Of a DNA stretch of 17,957 bases, positions 1-6,108 are shown piece after piece. The notes under the pieces were generated by a model, which worked only from the letters and a program-made list of their open reading frames with translations, was not told where the DNA came from and ran no database searches. The stretch comes from Leptospira ellisii (GTDB lineage Bacteria > Spirochaetota > Leptospiria > Leptospirales > Leptospiraceae), in the NCBI RefSeq assembly GCF_002811955.1, contig NZ_NPEF01000069.1:1-17957 (forward strand). Direction: 5' to 3'. Both the position numbers and the translations under genes were made by a program. Every line of letters begins with the position of its first letter. The first letter of the stretch is position 1.

Positions 1-607
1 ACACCGTATTTCCGTTAGATTCGGAAGTGAACGCATATTTTCCGGAAGGATCCAAAACCACGTTTCTCGTGGACAATCTGCCTTTCCCGTCCGCGAAGTT
101 TCTCGAACCGATGAAGGTGTAAGGCGTATCGTAATACGAAAATTCGCGTGTGGAAATTTTCGTTCCGCGTTCGATCGTAGGATCGCCCAAGAAGAAGTCC
201 TCGTCCCTCCCCTCTCCCGCGTTCACATACCAACCGGTCGTTCGTCCGCTTATATCGGCTTCCCATCGTTTCCAGCGCAGCGTAAACCCCAGGCCCGCGT
301 AGTTAAAGTTCCTTTCGTAGGTTATCCTCGAGCCGCCGCGTAGTCCGGATAAATTGGCGTATTTGGTTCCGGTTTCGAAAAGGTTGACCCCGCCGTTTCT
401 TCCGCCGAGCAACGTTATCGAACTTTGGCGCATCAGCTTTTTTAGGAAGGAATCGGATTCTTCGAACGGTTTCTCCTTTTCCTGGACGATACGGGGAGGT
501 TCGACGTTGGGTGCGGGATCCGATTGTGCGTTTGCCGGAGAGATCAGTGCGAGATGAAGAATTGCGATTGCGGATGATGTCTTTAAAAAGTTTGTATTTA
601 TGCTCAT
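1..607 (-). CDS. Exported, probable outer-membrane beta-barrel protein (5' part only)
   Basis: An open frame runs leftward from ATG at 607-605 and leaves the window without a stop, giving 202 codons. The first 28 residues form a signal peptide: a short polar start with one Lys, a hydrophobic stretch (SSAIAILHLALIS) and a cleavage motif ending Ala-Asn-Ala before Gln-Ser-Asp. An acidic, proline-rich linker follows. After that, Gly/Arg/Tyr-rich alternating segments such as GGSRITYERNFNY and GLGFTLRWKRWEADISG look like antiparallel beta strands of an outer-membrane barrel. I do not recognise the family; the alternation faintly recalls omptin-like barrels, but I see no catalytic motif. No Shine-Dalgarno is visible before the ATG. 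The gene diverges from parA, and the intervening region holds a parS-like palindrome that could also affect this promoter. Signal peptide and frame are seen; outer-membrane location is inferred. Confidence 0.72.
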   Translation of the reverse strand, partial: MSINTNFLKTSSAIAILHLALISPANAQSDPAPNVEPPRIVQEKEKPFEESDSFLKKLMRQSSITLLGGRNGGVNLFETGTKYANLSGLRGGSRITYERNFNYAGLGFTLRWKRWEADISGRTTGWYVNAGEGRDEDFFLGDPTIERGTKISTREFSYYDTPYTFIGSRNFADGKGRLSTRNVVLDPSGKYAFTSESNGNTV

Positions 608-643
608 GGGATCGTATTTTTATTCTGTCGAAAAATGAGTAAT

Positions 644-664
644 GGGGTGAAACCATTTCACCCC
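644..664. promoter_or_regulatory. parS-like palindrome, copy 1 (upstream of parA)
   Basis: This is a perfect 9-bp inverted repeat, GGGGTGAAA-CCA-TTTCACCCC, in the divergent gap between the outer-membrane gene and parA. The same arms with another 3-base spacer recur inside parB at 2298-2318, and I found no third copy in the window. ParB proteins bind palindromic centromere sites next to their own genes, so this is a candidate parS or ParB operator. It is not the canonical chromosomal parS (TGTTTCAC/GTGAAACA): the GTGAAA and TTTCAC blocks are in the opposite order. Confidence 0.6.
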
Positions 665-684
665 CGGAAACGAAAACGTCCGGG
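663..684. repeat. Short GC-rich inverted repeat beside the parS-like site
   Basis: CCCGGA at 663-668 and TCCGGG at 679-684 are complementary arms around a 10-base A-rich loop. The left arm overlaps the last bases of the parS-like palindrome by 2 bp. No T-tract follows on either strand, so it is not a convincing terminator; it could be part of a composite binding region. It may be chance. Confidence 0.3.
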
Positions 685-737
685 AATCATGGCAGAATAA
701 CCGCCCTCCCCTACCCACGCAATTCCGTTTTTTGAAG

Positions 738-796
738 TTGTCGGAACAAAGAGACATAGTATTGATTTGACAATCGGCGCTTGTCCGAATCATCCT
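738..796 (+). promoter_or_regulatory. Candidate parA promoter/operator with TTGTC boxes
   Basis: A perfect -35 hexamer TTGACA lies at 767-772. The best -10 at 17-18 bp is weak (CATCCT, 791-796), which would leave a leader of only about 15 nt before the parA ATG. GACAA (769-773) and TTGTC (781-785) form an inverted repeat with a 7-nt spacer over the promoter. A further box, TTGTCGGAA at 738-746, nearly matches TTGTCCGAA at 781-789. Partition operons are commonly autoregulated by ParA or ParB, so these boxes are a plausible operator. The promoter call is tentative because of the poor -10. Confidence 0.35.
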
Positions 797-816
797 GCTC
801 ATTAAAGTCGAAACAG

Positions 817-1734
817 ATGAGCTCGAAAATTCTTACCGTCAAACAAATTCTGGAAGAATACGAAATCGCTTCCGAAGAGGATTTTTTATCCAAGGTCAAG
901 GAATGGAAAATTCCCGCCTCGGGTAAGGGAAAATTCTCGCAGGAGACGCTGGATAGATATTTTCAAAGAGCGGATTCGGTCGTATACGATTCAGCGATCA
1001 TCGCGGTTTCCAACCAAAAGGGCGGAGAGGGCAAGACGACGCTTTCCGTTTCCCTTGCGGAAGCGCTTTCCAAAAAGGCGCCCGTTCTCCTCGTCGATTG
1101 GGACGCACAGGCCAACATAACCCAGCTTTTTTTCGGTTCGGTGGAGCGCTCCGTGTTTCACTCGCTCGGTTATCGCGGAGAGGAGCCGGTTCCGGTCGAG
1201 GATCTTTTGATTAACCTCGCTCCGGGTTTGGACCTGCTTCCGTCTTCGATCCATTTGGCGAATTTTACGACTCCATACGAAAGGGACGATTTCGAACTTT
1301 TAAAGGACGCCCTCAAGCCGGTGCGTTCGGCGTATGAATATATCATCATCGATTGTCCGCCTTCGCTCGGTCTCATTTTGGAGAATGCGCTCATCGCGGC
1401 GGATCACGTTTTGATTCCGATTCAAACCCGTGCATTCAGCGTACAGGGTTTAAAAGATCTGCATTCGACCATTTTGAAGATCAAAAAAAAGGCCAATCCT
1501 TCACTCAACCTTTTGGGCGCGGTTTTGAATCAGTATGAGGACGCGAGGGCTCTCGCAGGGCTTGCGGATGCGATCCGAAAATATTTCGGGGTTTTTGAAA
1601 CCGTCATTTATAGAAGGGAGTCGATTCCGCAGGCTCAGGCCAAAAAAAAGCTGCTTGGCGACTACGACGGCAAGGCCATGCAGATGTTCGTTTCGCTTGC
1701 CGACGAATTGACGGAGAGGATTAAAAATGGCTAA
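817..1734 (+). CDS. parA: ParA family partition ATPase
   Basis: This 305-residue ParA-type ATPase segregates the replicon by ATP-dependent, non-specific DNA binding controlled by ParB. Residues 1-55 are an extra N-terminal module, probably helix-turn-helix-like, as in larger plasmid-type ParAs that also repress their own operon. The deviant Walker A is KGGEGKTT at 68-75, with Glu where Val is usual; signature Lys68 and catalytic Lys73 are both present. Walker A' is DWDAQ (94-98) and Walker B is IIIDCPP (176-182). The ATG at 817 is preferred because the frame extends upstream only to a TTG at 781 that would lie inside the promoter region; neither start has a strong Shine-Dalgarno. The stop overlaps parB by 8 bp, indicating one operon. 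Family assignment is very secure. Action on the second chromosome is inferred from what is known of Leptospira, where plasmid-type parAB marks that replicon. Confidence 0.95.
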   Translation: MSSKILTVKQILEEYEIASEEDFLSKVKEWKIPASGKGKFSQETLDRYFQRADSVVYDSAIIAVSNQKGGEGKTTLSVSLAEALSKKAPVLLVDWDAQANITQLFFGSVERSVFHSLGYRGEEPVPVEDLLINLAPGLDLLPSSIHLANFTTPYERDDFELLKDALKPVRSAYEYIIIDCPPSLGLILENALIAADHVLIPIQTRAFSVQGLKDLHSTILKIKKKANPSLNLLGAVLNQYEDARALAGLADAIRKYFGVFETVIYRRESIPQAQAKKKLLGDYDGKAMQMFVSLADELTERIKNG

Positions 1735-2434
1735 ACGTTCCGAATTTGCGGGTATGGATCTTTTGACTGCCTTCGGCGAAAAAGAATCCTCGAAAACCGA
1801 AATACAGATTTCGGATATCATGCCCAATCCTACGCAGCCCAGGGTTTTCGGAAAAGAGGACGTATCCGATCTCGTCGAGTCGATGAAACGCCTCGGCTTG
1901 ATCGAGCCGATCGTCGTGCGTAGGTCGGGAAAAAAATACCAGATCGTCGCCGGAGAAAGAAGGTTTCAGGCCGCAAAAGTGTTGAAGTGGAACACGATTC
2001 CCTCCATAGAGACGGCCGCTTCGGAGGAAAAATGTTTTGAAATGGCTTTGGCGGAGAATGAAAAACGGAAAAGCCTGAATCCTTGGGAGGTGGGCAGAGC
2101 CATCCAGTTTTTGCGCAAGGAGAGAAAAAAAACCGCGGAGGAAGTAGCTAAGGTTCTTGGTTTCACGGAACGTTACGTCAAACAACTCAGCTCCATCGCC
2201 AGGTTGGACCAGAAATCCGTCGCAGATCTGATCAAGTCCGGCAAAGACGCCTCCGTAAAAAATCTAGAAGAACTTTTAAAACAAAAAGAAGGCAGAGGGG
2301 GTGAAATGATTTCACCCCGCAAATCAGGCCCGGTCAAAGTAATAGTCCGTCTCGAAAAGTTGACTCAACAACAGAAGGATAGGTTTTTAAGGGAGTTATC
2401 CGCGCTCAAAAAGAAATACGGCATCAAAGACTAA
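1727..2434 (+). CDS. parB: ParB family partition protein (CTPase, DNA-binding)
   Basis: A 235-residue ParB, short for the family. It binds the centromere site, loads as a CTP-dependent clamp and stimulates ParA. The N-terminal ParB/Srx domain (about 25-118) has the opening motif IQISDIMPNPTQPR, the nucleotide-binding box GERRFQAA (76-83) and the second box ENEKRKSLNPWE (110-121). A helix-turn-helix follows at about 135-160 (TAEEVAKVLGFTERYVKQL). A basic linker then leads to a short C-terminal dimerisation segment (about 203-235). The start is set by GGAGAGG 9-15 bases upstream and by overlap with parA. The linker codons 191-197 (GGEMISP) contain the second parS-like palindrome, so the gene appears to carry one of its own binding sites. 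The family call is secure; the recognition sequence is inferred. Confidence 0.95.
   Translation: MAKRSEFAGMDLLTAFGEKESSKTEIQISDIMPNPTQPRVFGKEDVSDLVESMKRLGLIEPIVVRRSGKKYQIVAGERRFQAAKVLKWNTIPSIETAASEEKCFEMALAENEKRKSLNPWEVGRAIQFLRKERKKTAEEVAKVLGFTERYVKQLSSIARLDQKSVADLIKSGKDASVKNLEELLKQKEGRGGEMISPRKSGPVKVIVRLEKLTQQQKDRFLRELSALKKKYGIKD
2298..2318. promoter_or_regulatory. parS-like palindrome, copy 2 (inside parB)
   Basis: The arms GGGGTGAAA and TTTCACCCC surround a TGA spacer. Because the spacer ends also pair, this is a perfect 21-bp palindrome around a central G. It lies in the linker-coding part of parB, where protein sequence should be loosely constrained, and it matches the arms of copy 1 at 644-664 in all 18 positions. 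Such a match 1.65 kb apart, flanking the parAB genes, strongly suggests a protein-binding site, most simply for ParB. Confidence 0.62.
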
Positions 2435-2473
2435 ACAAAACATAAATAAGCTAAACGTATATACGGAGAATAT

Positions 2474-3076
2474 ATGAATGTAGCCATCATCGCAGGACCA
2501 CACCGAAAAGTTTCCCAATCGGCAAAGGTCGCAAATTGGATTTCCGGCCGCCTCGAAATTTTGGGGCATACGCCGTGGGTGCTCGATTTGGGAAACCACA
2601 AGCTGCCGGTTTGGGATGATTCATTTTGGGACGGAGGCGAATATTGGGACGGGATCTGGAAGCCCATCGATTCCGAACTTAAAAAAGCCGAGGCTTTGGT
2701 TTTCGTCACGCCAGAGTATTCGGGTATGGCTTCCCCCGGTTTGAAGAACTTCATCCTTTATTGTAATTCGGCCGCCTTGGGCCACAAGCCGGTCTTGCTG
2801 ACGGCGGTTTCCGCCGGCCGAGGCGGAAGTTATCCGATTTCGGAACTTAGAATGAGCAGTTATAAAAACACAAAGCCGTGTTATATCCCCGAGCACATCA
2901 TAGTCCGGGACGCGGAAAACGTGTTGAACGGTCCCGAGTCGGTCGGCAAAGAGGACGCGTATATTAGGGCGAGGATCGACTTCGCCTTGAACATACTGAT
3001 CGCATACGGGGACGCCCTTAAATCCGTTCGAGCCTCCGGTGTAACGGCTAAAAAGGAATTTTCTAACGGGATGTGA
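2474..3076 (+). CDS. NADPH-dependent FMN reductase (flavodoxin-like fold)
   Basis: A 200-residue cytosolic flavoprotein of the NADPH-dependent FMN reductase/quinone reductase superfamily. These enzymes use NAD(P)H to reduce flavin, quinones or related electrophiles. The N-terminal beta strand and phosphate loop are MNVAIIAGPHRKVSQS (1-16). The isoalloxazine-binding signature is TPEYSGMASPGLKNFI (79-94), and GRGGSY follows about 35 residues later. Length fits the family. ATG at 2474 is preceded by GGAG (2465-2468) at good spacing, overlapping a 10-bp palindrome CGTATATACG (2456-2465). The gene starts 39 bp after parB in the same direction, so it may be read from the partition operon, but no functional link is evident. 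Substrate cannot be told from sequence. Confidence 0.88.
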   Translation: MNVAIIAGPHRKVSQSAKVANWISGRLEILGHTPWVLDLGNHKLPVWDDSFWDGGEYWDGIWKPIDSELKKAEALVFVTPEYSGMASPGLKNFILYCNSAALGHKPVLLTAVSAGRGGSYPISELRMSSYKNTKPCYIPEHIIVRDAENVLNGPESVGKEDAYIRARIDFALNILIAYGDALKSVRASGVTAKKEFSNGM

Positions 3077-3137
3077 CGGCGGATTTTCGGGGTGGGGTCG
3101 TCTAAGGCGTTAAACGACGCCGGAAAAACCCGCCCGT

Positions 3138-4307
3138 TCATTTCCGTTTTACGATTCGATTCAGGATCGATTCCGAAATTTTTCCGATTCCGAACCATAC
3201 GATCAGGGGTAAAAACACGTTCAAAGCGGCCACGACGGGGACCATAATCCAAGAGAAAAGGGAACCGTATTCAAACGGATTCCAAGCGTGCATCCAATGG
3301 ATCAAAAGAGGGTGCAAAAGAAAAATCCCCATGCTGTTTTTTCCTATAAAGGCGAAAACGGACAGGAATTTACTATGTCTCTTGGTTTTTGCGGAGGTTT
3401 CGGCCCATAAAAATAGAAGAACGAACATGCCCGCCGGATAAAACAAAAGATGGTTGGACGAGTCGAATTTCCACAGTATTCCCGCGGCGAGAACGACGGC
3501 GAGATAGGAAAGTAATCCCCAAAAAAGCAGGGTTCGAAACGGGTAGGGTAGGGTAGGGGAGAATTCCGAGGAAATCCGCAGAAAAGCGGAACCATCCTTA
3601 AACCAACGACCGGATAACATTCCGAATACGAAGAAAAAAACGAAACCGGTGGGTGAGATCGGTTCCAACGTCCTCAACAAAGGGTCGGTGAATATCAGAA
3701 AAACGTGATTCGAGAGGAGATTGATTGCGAGGGATACCCCTAAGAACAGGAAAATTCCGGCACTTGCGGTAGGCCCGTTCTTTATTTTCTCCAAAGTCGG
3801 GTAGACGAGATAAAATAAAAACAACAAAGGCACGAAGTAATACGGCGCGCACCAGGTCCCCAAAAGAAAACCGATCGAAAATTCCCCGACGGAGGGAAGA
3901 ACGCCTAATTTGACGTATGCGGCGAACAGACTTACGAAGAAATACGGAACGATCAGTGAAAGGATCTTCGGTTTCCAGTAGTCTTTAAAAGGAGCCGGTT
4001 TGAGGAAAATCCCCGAAGACAATACGAACGCGGGGACGGAAAATCGGGATAAGTTGGAAATCGCCAACGTGAAGGCGGAAACGTTCTCGTTCGGACCGAA
4101 AAACTGATAATACGAATTCACGTGGATGAAAACGATTCCGGTAATGGCCAGGCCTCGGATAAAATCCACGGAATAACTTCTTCCCGAATTTACCGATTGC
4201 GGAGGGGTTTCACGCACAATTTGAAGCGGGATTTTGGAGAACGAACATAGGAAAAGAAGGATACAAAGTCCGAAAAGATCGATAAAAAGGGATAGGTTCG
4301 GGTTCAT
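3138..4307 (-). CDS. Acyltransferase 3 family membrane protein (probable O-acetyltransferase)
   Basis: A leftward 389-residue polytopic membrane protein with about ten hydrophobic segments. The family hallmark is in the second segment: RSYSVDFIRGLAITGIVFIH (43-62), where Arg51 and His62 match the conserved Arg and catalytic His of acyltransferase-3 proteins. These move acyl, usually acetyl, groups onto cell-surface polysaccharides or lipids. The C-terminal segment FIGKNSMGIFLLHPLLIHW is also typical. The N-terminal 40 residues add one extra hydrophobic helix and a linker. No clear Shine-Dalgarno precedes the ATG, so the true start could be slightly downstream. Around codon 250 the gene carries four GGG runs spaced by TA on the opposite strand (3541-3559), a pentanucleotide repeat able to shift the frame if its copy number changes. 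No glycan-biosynthesis genes are adjacent, so the substrate is unknown. Confidence 0.87.
   Translation of the reverse strand: MNPNLSLFIDLFGLCILLFLCSFSKIPLQIVRETPPQSVNSGRSYSVDFIRGLAITGIVFIHVNSYYQFFGPNENVSAFTLAISNLSRFSVPAFVLSSGIFLKPAPFKDYWKPKILSLIVPYFFVSLFAAYVKLGVLPSVGEFSIGFLLGTWCAPYYFVPLLFLFYLVYPTLEKIKNGPTASAGIFLFLGVSLAINLLSNHVFLIFTDPLLRTLEPISPTGFVFFFVFGMLSGRWFKDGSAFLRISSEFSPTLPYPFRTLLFWGLLSYLAVVLAAGILWKFDSSNHLLFYPAGMFVLLFLWAETSAKTKRHSKFLSVFAFIGKNSMGIFLLHPLLIHWMHAWNPFEYGSLFSWIMVPVVAALNVFLPLIVWFGIGKISESILNRIVKRK
3541..3559 (+). repeat. GGGTA tandem repeat / G-quadruplex motif inside the acyltransferase gene
   Basis: Three GGGTA units followed by GGGG give four G-runs separated by two-base TA loops, a textbook intramolecular G-quadruplex pattern. 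It lies on the strand opposite the acyltransferase coding sense, i.e. on its template strand. The unit is 5 bp, so gain or loss of one unit would frameshift the gene after about two thirds of its length. The repeat is seen directly; quadruplex formation and slippage are inference. Confidence 0.6.
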
Positions 4308-4400
4308 AAAAGGCTGTACTTTTTCCAGTGCGATTTATAGATTCATCTGTCAGTATGGGATTTTCCGGTAAAGAATCAAATTATTTAGGTCGGTTTAAAA

Positions 4401-4796
4401 ATGAATAAGGTCCAGGTCCCGGCCGGAGGAGTTATCTTTCGGGAAGGGGAATCGAATAACGCGATGTATGTGATTTTATCTGGGACGGTGGAGGTGTTTT
4501 TCACCCGTAAAAACATCGTTCAACGGCTCGCGATCATGAAAAAAGGGGATTTTTTCGGCGAGATGGCTTTGTTCCGCGCGCTGCCCCGTACAGCGACCGC
4601 GAAAGCTCTGTTGGATTGCGAACTCGCGATCATCGAAAGTAAACAACAACTCGAGAGATTCCTTTTGAACAATCCCGATTTTTCGGCGAAGATGGTGCGT
4701 ATCCTTGCGGATCGACTCGCCAATACGAACGCGATCCTCATCTCCAAACTGGAGGAATATTCGGGAGAACTGGAGTATAAGGTTCCGGAAGATTGA
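4401..4796 (+). CDS. Single-domain cyclic-nucleotide-binding (CRP/FNR sensor-type) protein
   Basis: A 131-residue protein that is almost entirely one cyclic-nucleotide-binding domain. The beta roll begins at VPAGGVIFREGE (6-17). The phosphate-binding cassette is GDFFGEMALFRALPRTATAKA (49-69), with the conserved Glu54 and Arg63 that contact ribose and phosphate in cAMP/cGMP-binding members. A C-helix follows (75-131). No helix-turn-helix, kinase or channel module is attached, so it cannot act as a CRP-like transcription factor by itself; it probably works through a partner protein. The upstream AGGT is 10 bases from the ATG, a weak Shine-Dalgarno. Its stop abuts the stop of the convergent diguanylate cyclase gene within one TGATCA. 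Domain call is strong. Ligand (cAMP, another nucleotide or none) is unknown. Confidence 0.87.
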   Translation: MNKVQVPAGGVIFREGESNNAMYVILSGTVEVFFTRKNIVQRLAIMKKGDFFGEMALFRALPRTATAKALLDCELAIIESKQQLERFLLNNPDFSAKMVRILADRLANTNAILISKLEEYSGELEYKVPED

Positions 4797-5813
4797 TCAG
4801 GCCTCGGGAGAAAAAACGATAAACTTATCCTTCCCGCTTTTTTTGGCCTTGTAGAGTGCAGCGTCCGCGTTCTTAAACAGCTCGTTCGTGTCCTTTCCGT
4901 CCTCGGCGTATTTACAGATTCCGCCGGATACGGTCACGGCCAATCCGTACTGACTCATCGACGCTTCCAGCAGATAATTCCTAAAACGATTTGCCGCCAC
5001 GAGCGCGTTTTCCCTCGGCGTTTCCGGCAGTATCACCGCGAATTCCTCCCCTCCGATCCTGCAGCAGATGTCCTCCTGACGAAAGGAAAAGAGCATCGTA
5101 CCGGCGATCAGTCGAAGGATGTCGTCTCCGAATCCGTGTCCGTAGGTGTCGTTTACGATCTTAAAATTATCCACGTCGAATACGAGAAGGCAAAAATCCC
5201 TCTGGTATCTCGAACTGCGGTTGATTTCCTTGTTGAGGATTATGTTGAAGTATCTCCGGTTATAGATCCCGCTCGTCTCGTCTATGACGGTGTTGAGGAT
5301 GATCTCCTCGAAGGAATACAATTCCACTATTTTGGGGTTTTCTATGATCCTGTTTTTGCTGAATATGTAATCAAGCATGGACACCACGAAGTTTACGTTC
5401 CTCCCGAGCGAGGAACTCATCGATTCGCCGTGTTTGTATATGTCCTCCCAAAGTTCCCTGGCTTCGTGCTCCTGGATTTCGAGATGCGATATGATCCTAA
5501 AGAAGTCGGAATAAAAAAACGGATTGTTATGCGACAACTCTCCGATCCTGCTTTTGAATTCGACGAGCCCGGATTCGTGGTCGTGGAGGAGCGCGATGAC
5601 CTTCGTTTTAAGATCCGGTCCTATGTTTCGGATCGATTTGAGCTGTTCGTTCATCCTCATAAGCTCGAGCCGAGCCATACCGGCGTTGTTCTCCTGGGCT
5701 TGGAGGGTTTTTTCGGCTTCTAAAAGTTCCTTTTCGCCGAGTTTGGAAATCCGTTCGTATAATTCGACCAATCCTTTGAGTCGGGTGATTTCGTCTTGCT
5801 GGTTCAGGTCCAT
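4797..5813 (-). CDS. GGDEF-domain diguanylate cyclase
   Basis: A leftward 338-residue protein predicted to make cyclic di-GMP from two GTP. Residues 1-65 are charged and heptad-like (coiled coil), and 66-160 form a helical sensor or dimerisation region with no recognised ligand domain. The catalytic GGDEF domain covers about 175-336: DETSGIYNRRYF opens it, FDVDNFKIVNDTYGH (212-226) supplies metal- and base-contacting residues, and the active-site motif is GGEEF (254-258). The inhibitory site RxxD is intact (RQED, 245-248), five residues before the motif, so product inhibition is expected. No membrane segment or signal peptide is seen, so it is cytosolic. ATG at 5813 follows AAGGTGG at very short spacing. 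An active cyclase is inferred from complete motifs. Confidence 0.92.
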   Translation of the reverse strand: MDLNQQDEITRLKGLVELYERISKLGEKELLEAEKTLQAQENNAGMARLELMRMNEQLKSIRNIGPDLKTKVIALLHDHESGLVEFKSRIGELSHNNPFFYSDFFRIISHLEIQEHEARELWEDIYKHGESMSSSLGRNVNFVVSMLDYIFSKNRIIENPKIVELYSFEEIILNTVIDETSGIYNRRYFNIILNKEINRSSRYQRDFCLLVFDVDNFKIVNDTYGHGFGDDILRLIAGTMLFSFRQEDICCRIGGEEFAVILPETPRENALVAANRFRNYLLEASMSQYGLAVTVSGGICKYAEDGKDTNELFKNADAALYKAKKSGKDKFIVFSPEA

Positions 5814-6108
5814 TCCACCTTACCGCCTCTTTTCGCTCTTGAGCCGCGCCGGCCCGTATTTACAAAGGTATGTCCTTGCTGTTTTTTCGGTAAATCAAAT
5901 TAAAACATGTCGTTTTAGAAATTGCGAATTGCTCGAATTATAAAAATACAATCCGGTTCTCCCGAATCGAAGAGAGGAAAGCGGATTTCGGGAAACGTTT
6001 GTATATCCCCGCCGACCGAAAAATCGGAATCGAAAACGGATTTTTTCCCTTGAGATCGGCCGTCCTAAACGATAAAACGGTTAGGAATTAACAGGATCGT
6101 TGCCGTAT
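5814..6108. other. Divergent intergenic region between diguanylate cyclase and dehydrogenase genes
   Basis: About 295 bp without a supported gene; the open frames here are short and lack start signals. It must hold promoters in both directions. The centre (5885-5955) is AT-rich, with TATAAA near 5940. The right end holds the promoter and inverted repeat listed separately. I see no RNA gene or mobile element. Confidence 0.5.
6050..6086 (+). promoter_or_regulatory. Candidate promoter with flanking inverted repeat before the SDR gene
   Basis: TTGAGA (6050-6055, five of six -35 matches) is followed 15 bp later by GATAAA (6071-6076, four of six -10 matches). TCCTAA (6063-6068) and TTAGGA (6081-6086) are 6-bp complementary arms placed around the putative -10, a typical operator position. 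Spacing is short for a standard sigma-70 promoter, so this is tentative. Confidence 0.3.

Noticed and set aside
644..2318. Reading the two parAB palindromes as ends of an insertion element
   Set aside because: They enclose only parA and most of parB, one lies inside the parB coding sequence, and there is no transposase or target duplication.
3077..3137. GGCGT-N6-ACGCC stem between the convergent FMN reductase and acyltransferase genes as a bidirectional terminator
   Set aside because: The 5-bp stem is short, overlaps an alternative pairing, and has no T-tract on either strand.
5136..5943. Two long rightward open frames (5136-5723 and 5524-5943) opposite the diguanylate cyclase gene
   Set aside because: They are antisense shadows of a gene with complete GGDEF motifs. 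They show no ribosome site or domain pattern of their own.
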